From assembly GCA_002395605.1 (NCBI GenBank), contig DGXO01000009.1, forward strand, positions 1-29,047: 29,047 bases of DNA, written 5' to 3'. The notes under the pieces were generated by a model. It did not search any database. It worked only from the letters and a program-made list of their open reading frames with translations, and was not told where the DNA came from. Position 1 is the stretch's first letter. Each line of letters starts with the position of its first letter. Shown one piece after another: positions 15,813-22,655 of this stretch. The stretch is from Bacteroidales bacterium UBA4230 (lineage in GTDB: Bacteria > Bacteroidota > Bacteroidia > Bacteroidales > UBA932). A program made the translations under genes and the position numbers.

Positions 15813-16457
15813 TTAGTAGTTCTGTGCAAGAACCTGGAAGTAAGACTGGGGATGATTGCACACGGGGCATACGTCCGGTGCCTCTTTCCCAACCACAATG
15901 TGGCCGCAGTTGGCGCACTGCCAGATGGCGTCACCGTCCTTGGAGAACACCTTCTTGCCGTTTACGTTCTCAAGGAGCTTGAGGTAGCGCTCCTCATGGT
16001 GGCGCTCAATCTCTCCAACCATCTCGAACTTGGCGGCAATCTCGTCGAAGCCTTCCTCGCGGGCTTCGCGGGCCATGCGGGCGTACATGTCGGTCCATTC
16101 GCAGTTTTCGCCTTCGGCGGCTGCAGCAAGGTTTTCGGCCGTTGTGGGGATGTCTCCGCCGCAGAGGTACTTGAACCAGATCTTGGCGTGCTCCTTCTCA
16201 TTGGCAGCGGTTTCCTCAAAGAGGGCTGCAATCTGGACGTAACCTTCCTTCTTTGCCTTTGAGGCGAAGTAGGTGTACTTGTTGCGGGCCTGGGACTCTC
16301 CGGCGAAAGCCTCTTTAAGATTGGCCTCGGTCTTTGTACCGGCGAGGGGATTCACTTCCTTGAATACTCCGCTCTTCTTGCACTTGGGACATACTTCGGG
16401 GGCGGCGTCACCTTCGTGGACATAACCGCACACTTTACAAACGAATTTCTTTGCCAT
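15813..16457 (-). CDS. rbr: Rubrerythrin with rubredoxin-like domains at both ends
   Basis: The 214-residue protein has an N-terminal rubredoxin-like knuckle (CKVCGYVHEG...CPKC, Cys7/10/23/26), a ferritin-like diiron four-helix domain (about 45-165, AFAGESQARNKYTYF, EKEHAKIW, EIERHHEERY) and a C-terminal rubredoxin domain (CANCGHIVVG...CPVC). Rubrerythrins reduce hydrogen peroxide in anaerobes, taking electrons through rubredoxin centres. Classical forms of about 190 residues have only the C-terminal rubredoxin, so the N-terminal knuckle is an addition. It has its own promoter with a ~30-nt leader and ends at the shared terminator. This fits an anaerobe coping with oxidative stress. Confidence 0.95.
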   Translation of the reverse strand: MAKKFVCKVCGYVHEGDAAPEVCPKCKKSGVFKEVNPLAGTKTEANLKEAFAGESQARNKYTYFASKAKKEGYVQIAALFEETAANEKEHAKIWFKYLCGGDIPTTAENLAAAAEGENCEWTDMYARMAREAREEGFDEIAAKFEMVGEIERHHEERYLKLLENVNGKKVFSKDGDAIWQCANCGHIVVGKEAPDVCPVCNHPQSYFQVLAQNY

Positions 16458-16490
16458 GGTATTGTAGGTAATTAGTTTTTCTTAAGTATG

Positions 16491-16521
16491 CAAATATATG
16501 CATAAAAACGCCGTTCTGCAA
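16491..16521 (-). promoter_or_regulatory. Rubrerythrin promoter
   Basis: -7 box TATATTTG at 16491-16498 and a partial -33 TTG at 16519-16521, separated by 20 nt, on the minus strand. The -7 ends 33 nt before ATG 16457. Confidence 0.6.
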
Positions 16522-16532
16522 TAGGCCGAAAA

Positions 16533-16563
16533 AAAAAGCGGCACTTTCACAAGGGCCGCTTTT
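16533..16563 (-). terminator. Orphan terminator hairpin in the rubrerythrin-tRNA gap
   Basis: On the minus strand AAAAGCGGC and GCCGCTTTT form a 9-bp stem with a 12-nt loop, followed by more U (plus-strand A run 16529-16537). The nearest upstream unit, tRNA-Cys, already has a terminator at 16700-16727, so this hairpin may end a separate small transcript. Confidence 0.65.
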
Positions 16564-16606
16564 AATGTTATAAAGATAAGTTAGAGAAGGTTCGGTTTTG
16601 ATTTCC
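16533..16606 (-). ncRNA. Candidate small RNA ending at the orphan terminator
   Basis: A -7-like TACATTTG (minus strand, 16611-16618) precedes this stretch, and an intrinsic terminator closes it, defining a possible ~75-nt transcript. No ORF with credible coding features lies here. There is no -33 box at the expected spacing and I recognise no RNA family, so this is a weak call. Confidence 0.25.
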
Positions 16607-16699
16607 GAAACAAATGTAAGTAAAAAATGTTTCGCTTTTACGGAAATACGTAACAAATTGTCAAATAAAACGTTTCGTTTAGTTTCGGATACAACAAAA

Positions 16700-16727
16700 A
16701 GAGCCCTCCAGGTATCTGGGGGACTCT
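16700..16727. terminator. tRNA-Cys terminator
   Basis: Arms 16700-16711 and 16716-16727 (AGAGCCCTCCAG and CTGGGGGACTCT) pair with few mismatches around GTAT. A U-tract on the minus strand (plus A 16696-16700) follows the hairpin, just after the tRNA 3' end. Confidence 0.8.
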
Positions 16728-16733
16728 TTTGGG

Positions 16734-16804
16734 AGGTGCGAAGCGGAATCGAACCGCTGTAGCAGGTTTTGCAGACCTGTGCCTAACCACTCGGCCATCG
16801 CACC
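16734..16804 (-). tRNA. tRNA-Cys (GCA)
   Basis: The cloverleaf folds with acceptor arms GGTGCGA/TCGCACC, D-arm GCCGAGTGGTTAGGC, anticodon stem CAGGT/ACCTG with loop CTGCAAA (anticodon GCA), and T-arm AGCGG-TTCGATT-CCGCT. The discriminator base is U, as expected for cysteine tRNAs. The next bases are CCC, so the 3' CCA is not encoded and must be added by the CCA-adding enzyme. Confidence 0.96.
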
Positions 16805-16816
16805 AATTGCGGAATG

Positions 16817-16847
16817 CAAAGATAAGGTGTTTTTATTAATTTGCAAA
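16817..16847 (-). promoter_or_regulatory. Consensus promoter of tRNA-Cys
   Basis: -33 TTTG (16844-16847), 19-nt spacer and -7 TATCTTTG (16817-16824) on the minus strand, an exact match to the Bacteroidota TTTG-N19-TAnnTTTG promoter. It lies immediately after the DUF389 stop codon. Confidence 0.8.
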
Positions 16848-16853
16848 ATATTT

Positions 16854-18020
16854 TTAAATCTCTTCCGGGGCGTCCGTAGTGACCATAAGGGAATCGGCCT
16901 GATCCTGAATTGCCTCAAGGGTTTGGAGGCGCGTTGCAAGGGAATCCAGGCTGGAGCGAAGCGCCTCAATCTCGGAGTCGTAGCGAATGCGCTCTTCATC
17001 GGCCTTTGTGGTAACTTCCTTCATCATGGACTCCATTTCCTTCTGCGTGAGCCCGAAATTGTGCTCGGAGATGGTGATGCTCTTTGGTTTAAGGTGATAT
17101 GCCGCGGCTTTTTCAAAGAAGTCTGTGCGGAGGCTGTCGGAGAGTTCCTCCCCGGCGAAGGAGAACCTCACTTTTCGGCCTTCTACCTTATAATCATATA
17201 TATACGAGCTTCCGACTATGCGGTTACTCTCTACAAAGCTCCGGACGTTGCGCTCATAATCGTTGTTGCCCACAAGCACTATGGCGCTCCAGATGCTGGG
17301 GATAATCACTATGGCAAGCACGGTGGAAATGAGATTCCTGCGCTTCTTGGCGGTTTCAGGGGAGATGCCGCTGACGGTGCGGAAACGCAGGTACTTCACC
17401 ATCAGATAAGTTGCCAGGGCAATGAACACGCTGTTTATGACAAAAAGGTACAGCGCCCCAAAGAAAAAGTGCATGTCAAGGTGCGCTAGGCCGTAGCCGG
17501 CGGTGCAAAGCGGCGGCATGAGGGCCGTAGCAATGGCAACTCCGGAAAGCACCGTTCCGCGCTCTTTTCGGCTGTTTTCAAGGATGCCGGCAAGGCCGCC
17601 GAACAGCGCAATGAGAACGTCGTAGATGGTAGGGGAGGTGCGGGCCTCAAGTTCCGTGGGATTCACCAGCGACAGCGGAGAGAGCGCAAAGAAGATGGTG
17701 GATGCCAGGAGGGATATCACCACCATTACCAGGAGGTTCTTTGCGGCCGATTTCAGGAGGTCGGTGTCGTTGGTTCCAAGCGCCAGGCCGGTGCCGATGA
17801 TTGGCCCCATGAGAGGAGAGACGAGCATGGCGCCGATGATTACCGCCGTGGAGTTTACGTTAAGGCCCACCGAGGCCAGGACTATGGCAAACGCCAGAAT
17901 CCAGGCGTTGGGGCCCTTGAACCAAATGGAAGCCTTAATTCTTTCGGCCGCGGCGTCCGTGTCTATTTCGTCGTAGATGTATGTGTATTTCCTGAGGCTT
18001 TTGACAATCTGGTCCCACAT
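16854..18020 (-). CDS. DUF389 family membrane protein
   Basis: The 388-residue protein has a short N-terminal amphipathic region, then about six transmembrane segments between residues ~40 and ~265. They carry the DUF389 signatures STAVIIGAMLVSPLMGPIIG and GVAIATALMPPLCTAGYGLA. A soluble C-terminal domain follows, ending in a predicted coiled coil (MESMMKEVTTKADEERIRYDSE region). The transport substrate or role of DUF389 proteins is not established. It starts 6 nt after rmuC and is the last gene of that operon. Only the tRNA-Cys promoter follows its stop codon. Confidence 0.9.
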   Translation of the reverse strand: MWDQIVKSLRKYTYIYDEIDTDAAAERIKASIWFKGPNAWILAFAIVLASVGLNVNSTAVIIGAMLVSPLMGPIIGTGLALGTNDTDLLKSAAKNLLVMVVISLLASTIFFALSPLSLVNPTELEARTSPTIYDVLIALFGGLAGILENSRKERGTVLSGVAIATALMPPLCTAGYGLAHLDMHFFFGALYLFVINSVFIALATYLMVKYLRFRTVSGISPETAKKRRNLISTVLAIVIIPSIWSAIVLVGNNDYERNVRSFVESNRIVGSSYIYDYKVEGRKVRFSFAGEELSDSLRTDFFEKAAAYHLKPKSITISEHNFGLTQKEMESMMKEVTTKADEERIRYDSEIEALRSSLDSLATRLQTLEAIQDQADSLMVTTDAPEEI

Positions 18021-18026
18021 AGGCTT

Positions 18027-19271
18027 TTACTGTATTTCTGGTAATGGTTTCTTGGGATTTTTGGGAACGCCCAGTTTAATAAGCTGGTGCGCGCTTACAA
18101 GAATTGACTGGCCGGAATCACTGATTTTGGCCGATACTTTGTCGTATTCTTCCTGCGCTGCCTTCAGCTTTTCTCCCATGGCGGCGTGGGCCTTGGAGAA
18201 ATCGGCCACACGGTCTATCATGGCCTGGGCGGCCTTTATTATCTTCTCCTGGTTCCGGGCCTGCTCATAATTGGTCCAGGCGACGCGGATCATGCGGAGG
18301 AAAGGCATTAGGGTCTCTTCCGTTGTAAGGAGGACTCCCTGCTGATAGGCCTCGTTGAATATATTTGGCACAAGGGATTTGGCAAGCTGGAGCGCTCCGT
18401 AATTGGGGATGAACATAATTACGTAGTCCAGGGTCTTGTAGCCTTCCCTGATATAGTCCTGGTAGCGCTTTGTGGAGAGGCTCTTAATCTGGGTGCGGAT
18501 GGCCTGGAGGTTTCTTCTGGCGGCGTCTTCCTTAAGGGCGGGTTCCTTTGCCGAATACCAGTCTGAGAGTGCCTCCATTGAGGTTTTTGCATCCACTATA
18601 ACCTCCGTGCGGTCCGGGTAATGGAGGATGTAGTCCGGCCTCATGCGCTTGCCGCTGTCCTCGTTGAGCACTATGGTGCCCTGTGCATCCCTCAGGGTTT
18701 CCTCCCGGTCAAAGTCCCGGCCTTCCTCCATGCCTTCGTTCACGAGGATGTTGTAGAGGATCATTTCTCCCCAGGTGCCAGTCATCTTGTTCTGGCCTTT
18801 GAGGGCTTCGGCAAGGTTGTCGGCCTTTGTGCCTATTGCCTGGGTTTGGTCCTGAAGGTGCTTCACAGCCTGCTCCACGGCCGTTTTCAGCGTTGCCGTG
18901 CCCTCAGTCTGGGATTTTTTCTGGGCCTCGAAGCTCTCCTGCATTGCCTTCAGGTTCTGGCCAAGCGGGCCCGCGAGTGCCTTGAAGGTTTCTTCGGCCT
19001 TTTTCTGGAGGGCATCCTCACGCTGGGCAAGTAGTTTTTCGGTTTCTGCGGTGAGCTGGCCCTTGATGGCTTCAAGCTGCTTGTCAAATGACTCCTGCTG
19101 CATCTCTCTCAGGACCTCTGCGGTCTTAAGCGCCTCTTTGGAGGCAATGAGTTCATTCTCAAGCGTATTGCAGGCCTTTACCTCATGAGCGTGCATGATG
19201 AGATACGTGATGACGGCTGTAAGGATGATGGCCGCAGCCATTGCTAGTATGACAAACGTTGTAGTATCCAT
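18027..19271 (-). CDS. rmuC: RmuC-family protein (DNA recombination)
   Basis: The 414-residue protein has an N-terminal transmembrane segment (about 5-27), a long coiled coil (about 35-160) and the RmuC nuclease-like domain with TGTWGEMILYNIL, RMRPDYILHYPDRTEVIVDAKTS and YVIMFIPNYGAL. RmuC limits inversions at short inverted repeats in E. coli; the domain belongs to the PD-(D/E)xK-like group, here with D...DAK. ATG 19271 shares one base with the TAA of the 111-residue gene upstream (TAATG), so translation is coupled. Regulation probably runs from the promoter at 19794-19825. Confidence 0.93.
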   Translation of the reverse strand: MDTTTFVILAMAAAIILTAVITYLIMHAHEVKACNTLENELIASKEALKTAEVLREMQQESFDKQLEAIKGQLTAETEKLLAQREDALQKKAEETFKALAGPLGQNLKAMQESFEAQKKSQTEGTATLKTAVEQAVKHLQDQTQAIGTKADNLAEALKGQNKMTGTWGEMILYNILVNEGMEEGRDFDREETLRDAQGTIVLNEDSGKRMRPDYILHYPDRTEVIVDAKTSMEALSDWYSAKEPALKEDAARRNLQAIRTQIKSLSTKRYQDYIREGYKTLDYVIMFIPNYGALQLAKSLVPNIFNEAYQQGVLLTTEETLMPFLRMIRVAWTNYEQARNQEKIIKAAQAMIDRVADFSKAHAAMGEKLKAAQEEYDKVSAKISDSGQSILVSAHQLIKLGVPKNPKKPLPEIQ

Positions 19272-19606
19272 TACTCGGCATTAAAGACATGGAAGAAATA
19301 ACTGGTACGGAGAGTCCATTCAATATGTTCAACGGCTATATATTGAGTATGACTGGAAGAGTCAAAAAAGGGCATAAATGAAATAATTCCTATGTCCTCA
19401 ATGGTAAAAACATGCTGCCACATTGATGTTTGAGTCAGCGTGTCTATGTTGGATAGATTTTGCAGTCCCTTAATTAGTCTTGACATGAATAAGGCTACAA
19501 GTTCTATGTGTTCATCTGCATTTTTGTCTACTATCTCATCCACTTGTTGGAGAAATAAAGGAGATAGAAATAGTTTGATTCCGGTATTGACAATAGGAAG
19601 CTTCAT
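19271..19606 (-). CDS. Unrecognised 111-residue protein, second gene of a small AT-rich pair
   Basis: I do not recognise the family. The protein has 111 residues without signal peptide or membrane helix: an N-terminal helical stretch (LFLQQVDEIVDKNADEHIEL) and a C-terminal part rich in aromatic and beta-forming residues (WTLRTSYFFHVF). Base composition is clearly more AT-rich than in rmuC or the flavoprotein gene on either side. It starts 2 nt after the 56-residue gene and overlaps rmuC by one base. The small-gene/larger-gene order resembles a toxin-antitoxin pair, but no motif supports that. Confidence 0.65.
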   Translation of the reverse strand: MKLPIVNTGIKLFLSPLFLQQVDEIVDKNADEHIELVALFMSRLIKGLQNLSNIDTLTQTSMWQHVFTIEDIGIISFMPFFDSSSHTQYIAVEHIEWTLRTSYFFHVFNAE

Positions 19607-19608
19607 TT

Positions 19609-19779
19609 CTATATCAAATTGGAAACCCTTTTTTGGAATTCTTCCAATGAGATATAGCCTTTGGCACGAAGAGAATCTTCAACATTCTCCATAGGCTGGA
19701 AATGCAAATCCCCAACCCTTATTGTACTACCATATGATGCGGCAGGACTCTCCAGAGTATTATTGTGTTCTTTCTTCAT
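19609..19779 (-). CDS. Unrecognised 56-residue protein, first gene of a small AT-rich pair
   Basis: The small protein starts MKKEHNNTLES and ends ISLEEFQKRVSNLI. I choose ATG 19779 because the longer frame, from 19824, would begin upstream of the consensus promoter at 19794-19825. The acidic/basic C-terminal helix could bind a partner. No family is recognised. It is followed after 2 nt by the 111-residue gene and then rmuC, all in one likely transcript. Confidence 0.65.
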   Translation of the reverse strand: MKKEHNNTLESPAASYGSTIRVGDLHFQPMENVEDSLRAKGYISLEEFQKRVSNLI

Positions 19780-19793
19780 AAACTCTTTTTCTA

Positions 19794-19825
19794 CAAACTT
19801 ACAACTATTTATCTTGAAACACAAA
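19794..19825 (-). promoter_or_regulatory. Consensus promoter of the small-pair/rmuC/DUF389 operon
   Basis: -33 TTTG (19822-19825), 20-nt spacer and -7 TAAGTTTG (19794-19801) on the minus strand. The -7 ends 14 nt before ATG 19779, which fixes the start of the 56-residue gene. Confidence 0.75.
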
Positions 19826-19830
19826 TATTG

Positions 19831-21045
19831 TTATCCCAAAAACGATATGATGCTATGGGCACAGATATAGCCGGTACTCCAGGCGGCCTGGAGGTTGAAA
19901 CCACCGGTAATGGCGTCTATGTCAAGTATTTCTCCTGCAAAAAACAGGCCCGGGTACCGCTTGCACTCAAGGGTTGATAGGTCTATGTTTGAAAGGCCGA
20001 TACCCCCTGCCGTAACAAACTCTTCCTTGAATTTTCCCTTGCCGGAAACGGGGTAGGTGTCCTGGGTGAGGGCGGCTATGAGGCGATTGAGGCCCTTTGA
20101 GCCAAGTTCGGCCCAGCGGATGTCTTTTCTCAGTCCGGCCTTTGAAATAAGATGCTCCCACAGCCTTTGCTGAAGAAGGAGGGGAGTGTTTACAATCTGC
20201 TTCTGAGGGCTCCCTGAGGCCGATTTTTGCAGCATTTCCCGCACCTCATTCTCTGAGCGGTCAAGCCAGTTTATGGCCACCGTGCCCTTGTACTGTGTTT
20301 CGGCAAGGTGCCGTGCGGCGTAAGACGAGAGCTTCAGCGTTGCCGGGCCGCTTATGCCCCAGTCGGTAATGAGAAGGGGACCATCGGCCTTGAAGGGCGT
20401 GCCCTGGAGGCTTATTGAGGCGTTTACCACAAGGCCCATGAGCGCGGTGAGGCTTTTATCCGGGATGTTCAGGGTGAAAAGCGACGGCACCGGCGGAATT
20501 ATCTCAAGGTCAAGGCCTTCAAGGAATGAACCGCCCTTTGTCATTCCGCCCGTTGTTACCACAACGCAGTCATAATGAGATTTCTCGACTCCGCCTTCGG
20601 CTGCGCTCGAAATGACAAAACTACCATCGGCCGGGCGAAGAAATCTCACGGGAGTCCCAACCCTCAAGTCCACTCCCTTCATTTCACGGAGAAGGCAGCG
20701 GACAACGTCCATGGCGTCCTGGCTCACGGGGAACCAGCAGTGGTCTTCCTGAAGGGTGCAGGGGACTCCGCGTTCCGAGAACCAGCGGATGGTGTCTTCC
20801 TGGGAAAACGCCTTCAGGGCGCGTTTCATCACCCTTTCTCCGCGGGGATAGGCTTCGGCCAGAGAGCGGATACCTTCAAAATCGTTGGTAAGGTTGCATC
20901 GGCCGCCGCCGGTAATGGCTACCTTTGCAAGGGGCTTTGAACCGGCCTCAAACACCGTTACGGCCACATCAGGAGCCACACGCCTCAGCTCCGCGGCGCA
21001 AAAGCACCCCGCAGCTCCGGCTCCTATGATTGCAACCGTTTTCAT
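19831..21045 (-). CDS. BaiN/HI0933-family NAD(P)/FAD-dependent oxidoreductase
   Basis: The 404-residue flavoprotein has the N-terminal FAD-binding motif VAIIGAGAAGCFCAAEL and the family signature ITGGGRCNLTND (about 44-55). A middle insert domain and a C-terminal FAD motif, ELGSKG...VTAGGIGLSNIDLSTLECKRYPGLFFAGEILDIDAITGGFNLQAAWSTG, follow. The family (HI0933/YhiN/BaiN) contains flavin reductases of varied or unknown substrate; a bile-acid role cannot be inferred. Codons for VISSAAEGGVEKS (about residues 150-165) come from a palindromic element at 20577-20616. It stands alone between an 87-nt gap and the rmuC operon promoter; I see no clear promoter of its own. Confidence 0.9.
   Translation of the reverse strand: MKTVAIIGAGAAGCFCAAELRRVAPDVAVTVFEAGSKPLAKVAITGGGRCNLTNDFEGIRSLAEAYPRGERVMKRALKAFSQEDTIRWFSERGVPCTLQEDHCWFPVSQDAMDVVRCLLREMKGVDLRVGTPVRFLRPADGSFVISSAAEGGVEKSHYDCVVVTTGGMTKGGSFLEGLDLEIIPPVPSLFTLNIPDKSLTALMGLVVNASISLQGTPFKADGPLLITDWGISGPATLKLSSYAARHLAETQYKGTVAINWLDRSENEVREMLQKSASGSPQKQIVNTPLLLQQRLWEHLISKAGLRKDIRWAELGSKGLNRLIAALTQDTYPVSGKGKFKEEFVTAGGIGLSNIDLSTLECKRYPGLFFAGEILDIDAITGGFNLQAAWSTGYICAHSIISFLG
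20577..20616 (-). repeat. Palindromic GAGAT/ATGAC-type element inside the flavoprotein gene (copy C)
   Basis: On the plus strand GAGATTTCTCGACTCCGCC and GGCTGCGCTCGAAATGAC flank a TTCGG-type centre. It is read in frame on the minus strand as VISSAAEGGVEKS. It is close in sequence to the intergenic copy at 27358-27399. Confidence 0.8.
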
Positions 21046-21132
21046 TAACTATCTAATAATCAGTGTTTTATAAATATTACTCCAGCCTAAAACGATAGGA
21101 GTAAAAGTTATAATTAACTATTAATCAATATT

Positions 21133-21549
21133 TTAGCATAAACGGACCTTCTGCAAAGCTTTTGCCAGTTCCCGGTGGCCGGGACAAACCGACTCCAGAA
21201 GCGCATGGAATTTGGGCCCGTGGTTCATGTACCTGAGGTGACAGAGTTCATGGAGCATCACGTAATCCCGGAGTTCCGGAGGCAGCGTCACAAGCCTCAG
21301 GTTCAGGTTGATATTTCCAAGGCTGGAGCAACTGCCCCAGTTACTTACGTTATTCTTTATGAATACCTTATTGTAATGGAACCCGTGCTCTGAGGCAAGT
21401 TCAGAAAGCCGCGGCGGCAGTTCCGCCTTTGCCCGGGAGCGAAGGGCCTCGACCTCCGGGCCAGCAGGGGCCTTGCGGGGCTTCCGGCGCCTCCTTGCGA
21501 CAATGGTGAAAAATTTTCCGGTAAGGGGATTGAAAAACAGCCTAGTCAT
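21133..21549 (-). CDS. YgjP/DUF45-type zinc metallopeptidase, short form
   Basis: The 138-residue protein carries the C-terminal catalytic part of the YgjP-like family: WGSCSSLGNINLNLRLVTLP, then the gluzincin-like HELCHLRYMNH with two zinc His and the catalytic Glu, then FHALLESVCP. Full-length relatives are usually ~230 residues and begin with a beta-rich domain; here only a short basic N-terminal tail (RRRRKPRKAPAG) precedes the core. It may be a natural short form. Its start overlaps the CNNM/CBS gene end by 8 nt, so the two are co-translated. Substrate unknown. Confidence 0.88.
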   Translation of the reverse strand: MTRLFFNPLTGKFFTIVARRRRKPRKAPAGPEVEALRSRAKAELPPRLSELASEHGFHYNKVFIKNNVSNWGSCSSLGNINLNLRLVTLPPELRDYVMLHELCHLRYMNHGPKFHALLESVCPGHRELAKALQKVRLC

Positions 21550-22603
21550 CGTCGTCTTCCGGAAGCACTATCTGCTTGTACTGGTTCTTGCGCTTGAGCC
21601 AGCGTTCCTTTGCATACTGCTGCATATCCGTGATAGTGTCGTTTTCGTCGATGATTTCCATGCCAAGGATGGTTTCCATGATGTCTTCCAGCGTTATGAT
21701 GCCCTGGAAGCAGCCATAATCGTCAATTATGCAGGCAATCTGGTCCTTGGTCTTGAGGAGGCTTTCCCAGATGTCGGAGACGGATGTCTCCTCATGGAAG
21801 GCGGCAATCTTGCGCTTTATTGAGCGCAGTTTCATGTCAAACTTGTCTTCGGCCAGATTCTCAAGGGCGTCGTAGCGGAGGATGTATCCGGTGATGAACT
21901 CCGGGGAGTCTGCGTATACCGGAATCCTGGAGTTGTGGGAGAGCTCCTCCTGCTTGTAGAACTGCCTCAGGGTCATGTTCTCCGGGGCGATAGCCGCCAC
22001 CACGCGGGGAGTCATTACGTCGTAGGCCTTGATGTCGTCGAGCTTGATGATATTCTGGATTACCTTGTTTTCTGAATTGTCCAGCACGCCTTCTTCCTCT
22101 CCGATATTTGCCATTGCCGACACTTCCTCCCTGGAAATGCCCAGATCAGGGTCTTCGTCTGAGATTGTGTTGTGAAGCTTGTCAATAAGCCACACGACGG
22201 GATAGAGGAGATACACCAGGAAATTCATCACCCTTGACAGCCACAGGAGGTCCTTCCAATGTGACGTGCCGATGGTTTTGGGCACAATCTCCGAAAAAAC
22301 CAGGATGAGGATGGTCATGACGGCCGAAATGATGCCGAACCAATGGTCTCCGGTAAGGAGGGTGGCCTGGTGGCCTACAGCCGCCGCACCAAGGGTGTTG
22401 GCTATGGTGTTGAGTGACAGGATGGCCGAAAGCGGGCGGTCAGGGTCCTGTTTGAACTTCATGAAAAGGGCGGCGTTCTTATCCCCCTCGTCTTCTTTCA
22501 TGGTTATATAGGAAAGTGGAGTGGACATGAGCACTGATTCCAGCAGCGAACAGAGGAACGAAATGCCCATCGTGAGAAGGAGATATAGTATTAACAGGCC
22601 CAT
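21542..22603 (-). CDS. CNNM (DUF21)/CBS membrane protein, HlyC/CorC family
   Basis: The 353-residue protein has an N-terminal DUF21/CNNM transmembrane domain (about 1-135, with LNTIANTLGAAAVGHQA and SEIVPKTIGTSHW), an acidic linker helix (GISREEVSAMANIGEEEGVLDNSE) and a CBS pair (about 195-320; VMTPRVVAAIAPE, ITLEDIMETILGMEIIDEND). The C-terminal CorC_HlyC domain of many relatives is missing and replaced by a short DDDD tail. Related proteins are implicated in magnesium or cobalt efflux; function here is inferred. It heads the unit with the YgjP gene and is divergent from serB. Confidence 0.9.
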   Translation of the reverse strand: MGLLILYLLLTMGISFLCSLLESVLMSTPLSYITMKEDEGDKNAALFMKFKQDPDRPLSAILSLNTIANTLGAAAVGHQATLLTGDHWFGIISAVMTILILVFSEIVPKTIGTSHWKDLLWLSRVMNFLVYLLYPVVWLIDKLHNTISDEDPDLGISREEVSAMANIGEEEGVLDNSENKVIQNIIKLDDIKAYDVMTPRVVAAIAPENMTLRQFYKQEELSHNSRIPVYADSPEFITGYILRYDALENLAEDKFDMKLRSIKRKIAAFHEETSVSDIWESLLKTKDQIACIIDDYGCFQGIITLEDIMETILGMEIIDENDTITDMQQYAKERWLKRKNQYKQIVLPEDDDD

Positions 22604-22620
22604 TTTCTTGTTTTAACTTA

Positions 22621-22628
22621 CAAAAATA
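22621..22628 (-). promoter_or_regulatory. -7 box of the CNNM/CBS-YgjP unit
   Basis: TATTTTTG on the minus strand ends 17 nt before ATG 22603. It is divergent from the serB box, with 12 nt between them. No clear -33 box. Confidence 0.5.
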
Positions 22629-22640
22629 AGGAAAAATCCT

Positions 22641-22648
22641 TAAATTTG
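22641..22648 (+). promoter_or_regulatory. -7 box of the serB operon, very short leader
   Basis: TAAATTTG ends 7 nt before ATG 22656, so the leader is at most a few nucleotides. This repeats the arrangement at 9384-9391. Confidence 0.6.
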
Positions 22649-22655
22649 CACGCTT

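Noticed and set aside
16435..16656. Minus-strand 73-codon ORF overlapping the rubrerythrin promoter
   Set aside because: It runs through a terminator, the promoter and the rubrerythrin start without any coding signature.
19271..19779. Definite toxin-antitoxin annotation of the small gene pair
   Set aside because: Only gene size and order suggest it; no RelE, ParE, HTH or other toxin/antitoxin motif is visible.
21077..21104. Inverted repeat TTACTCC...GGAGTAA in the gap upstream of the flavoprotein gene
   Set aside because: A 7-bp stem with a 14-nt loop and no U-tract is too weak to call as a terminator or operator.
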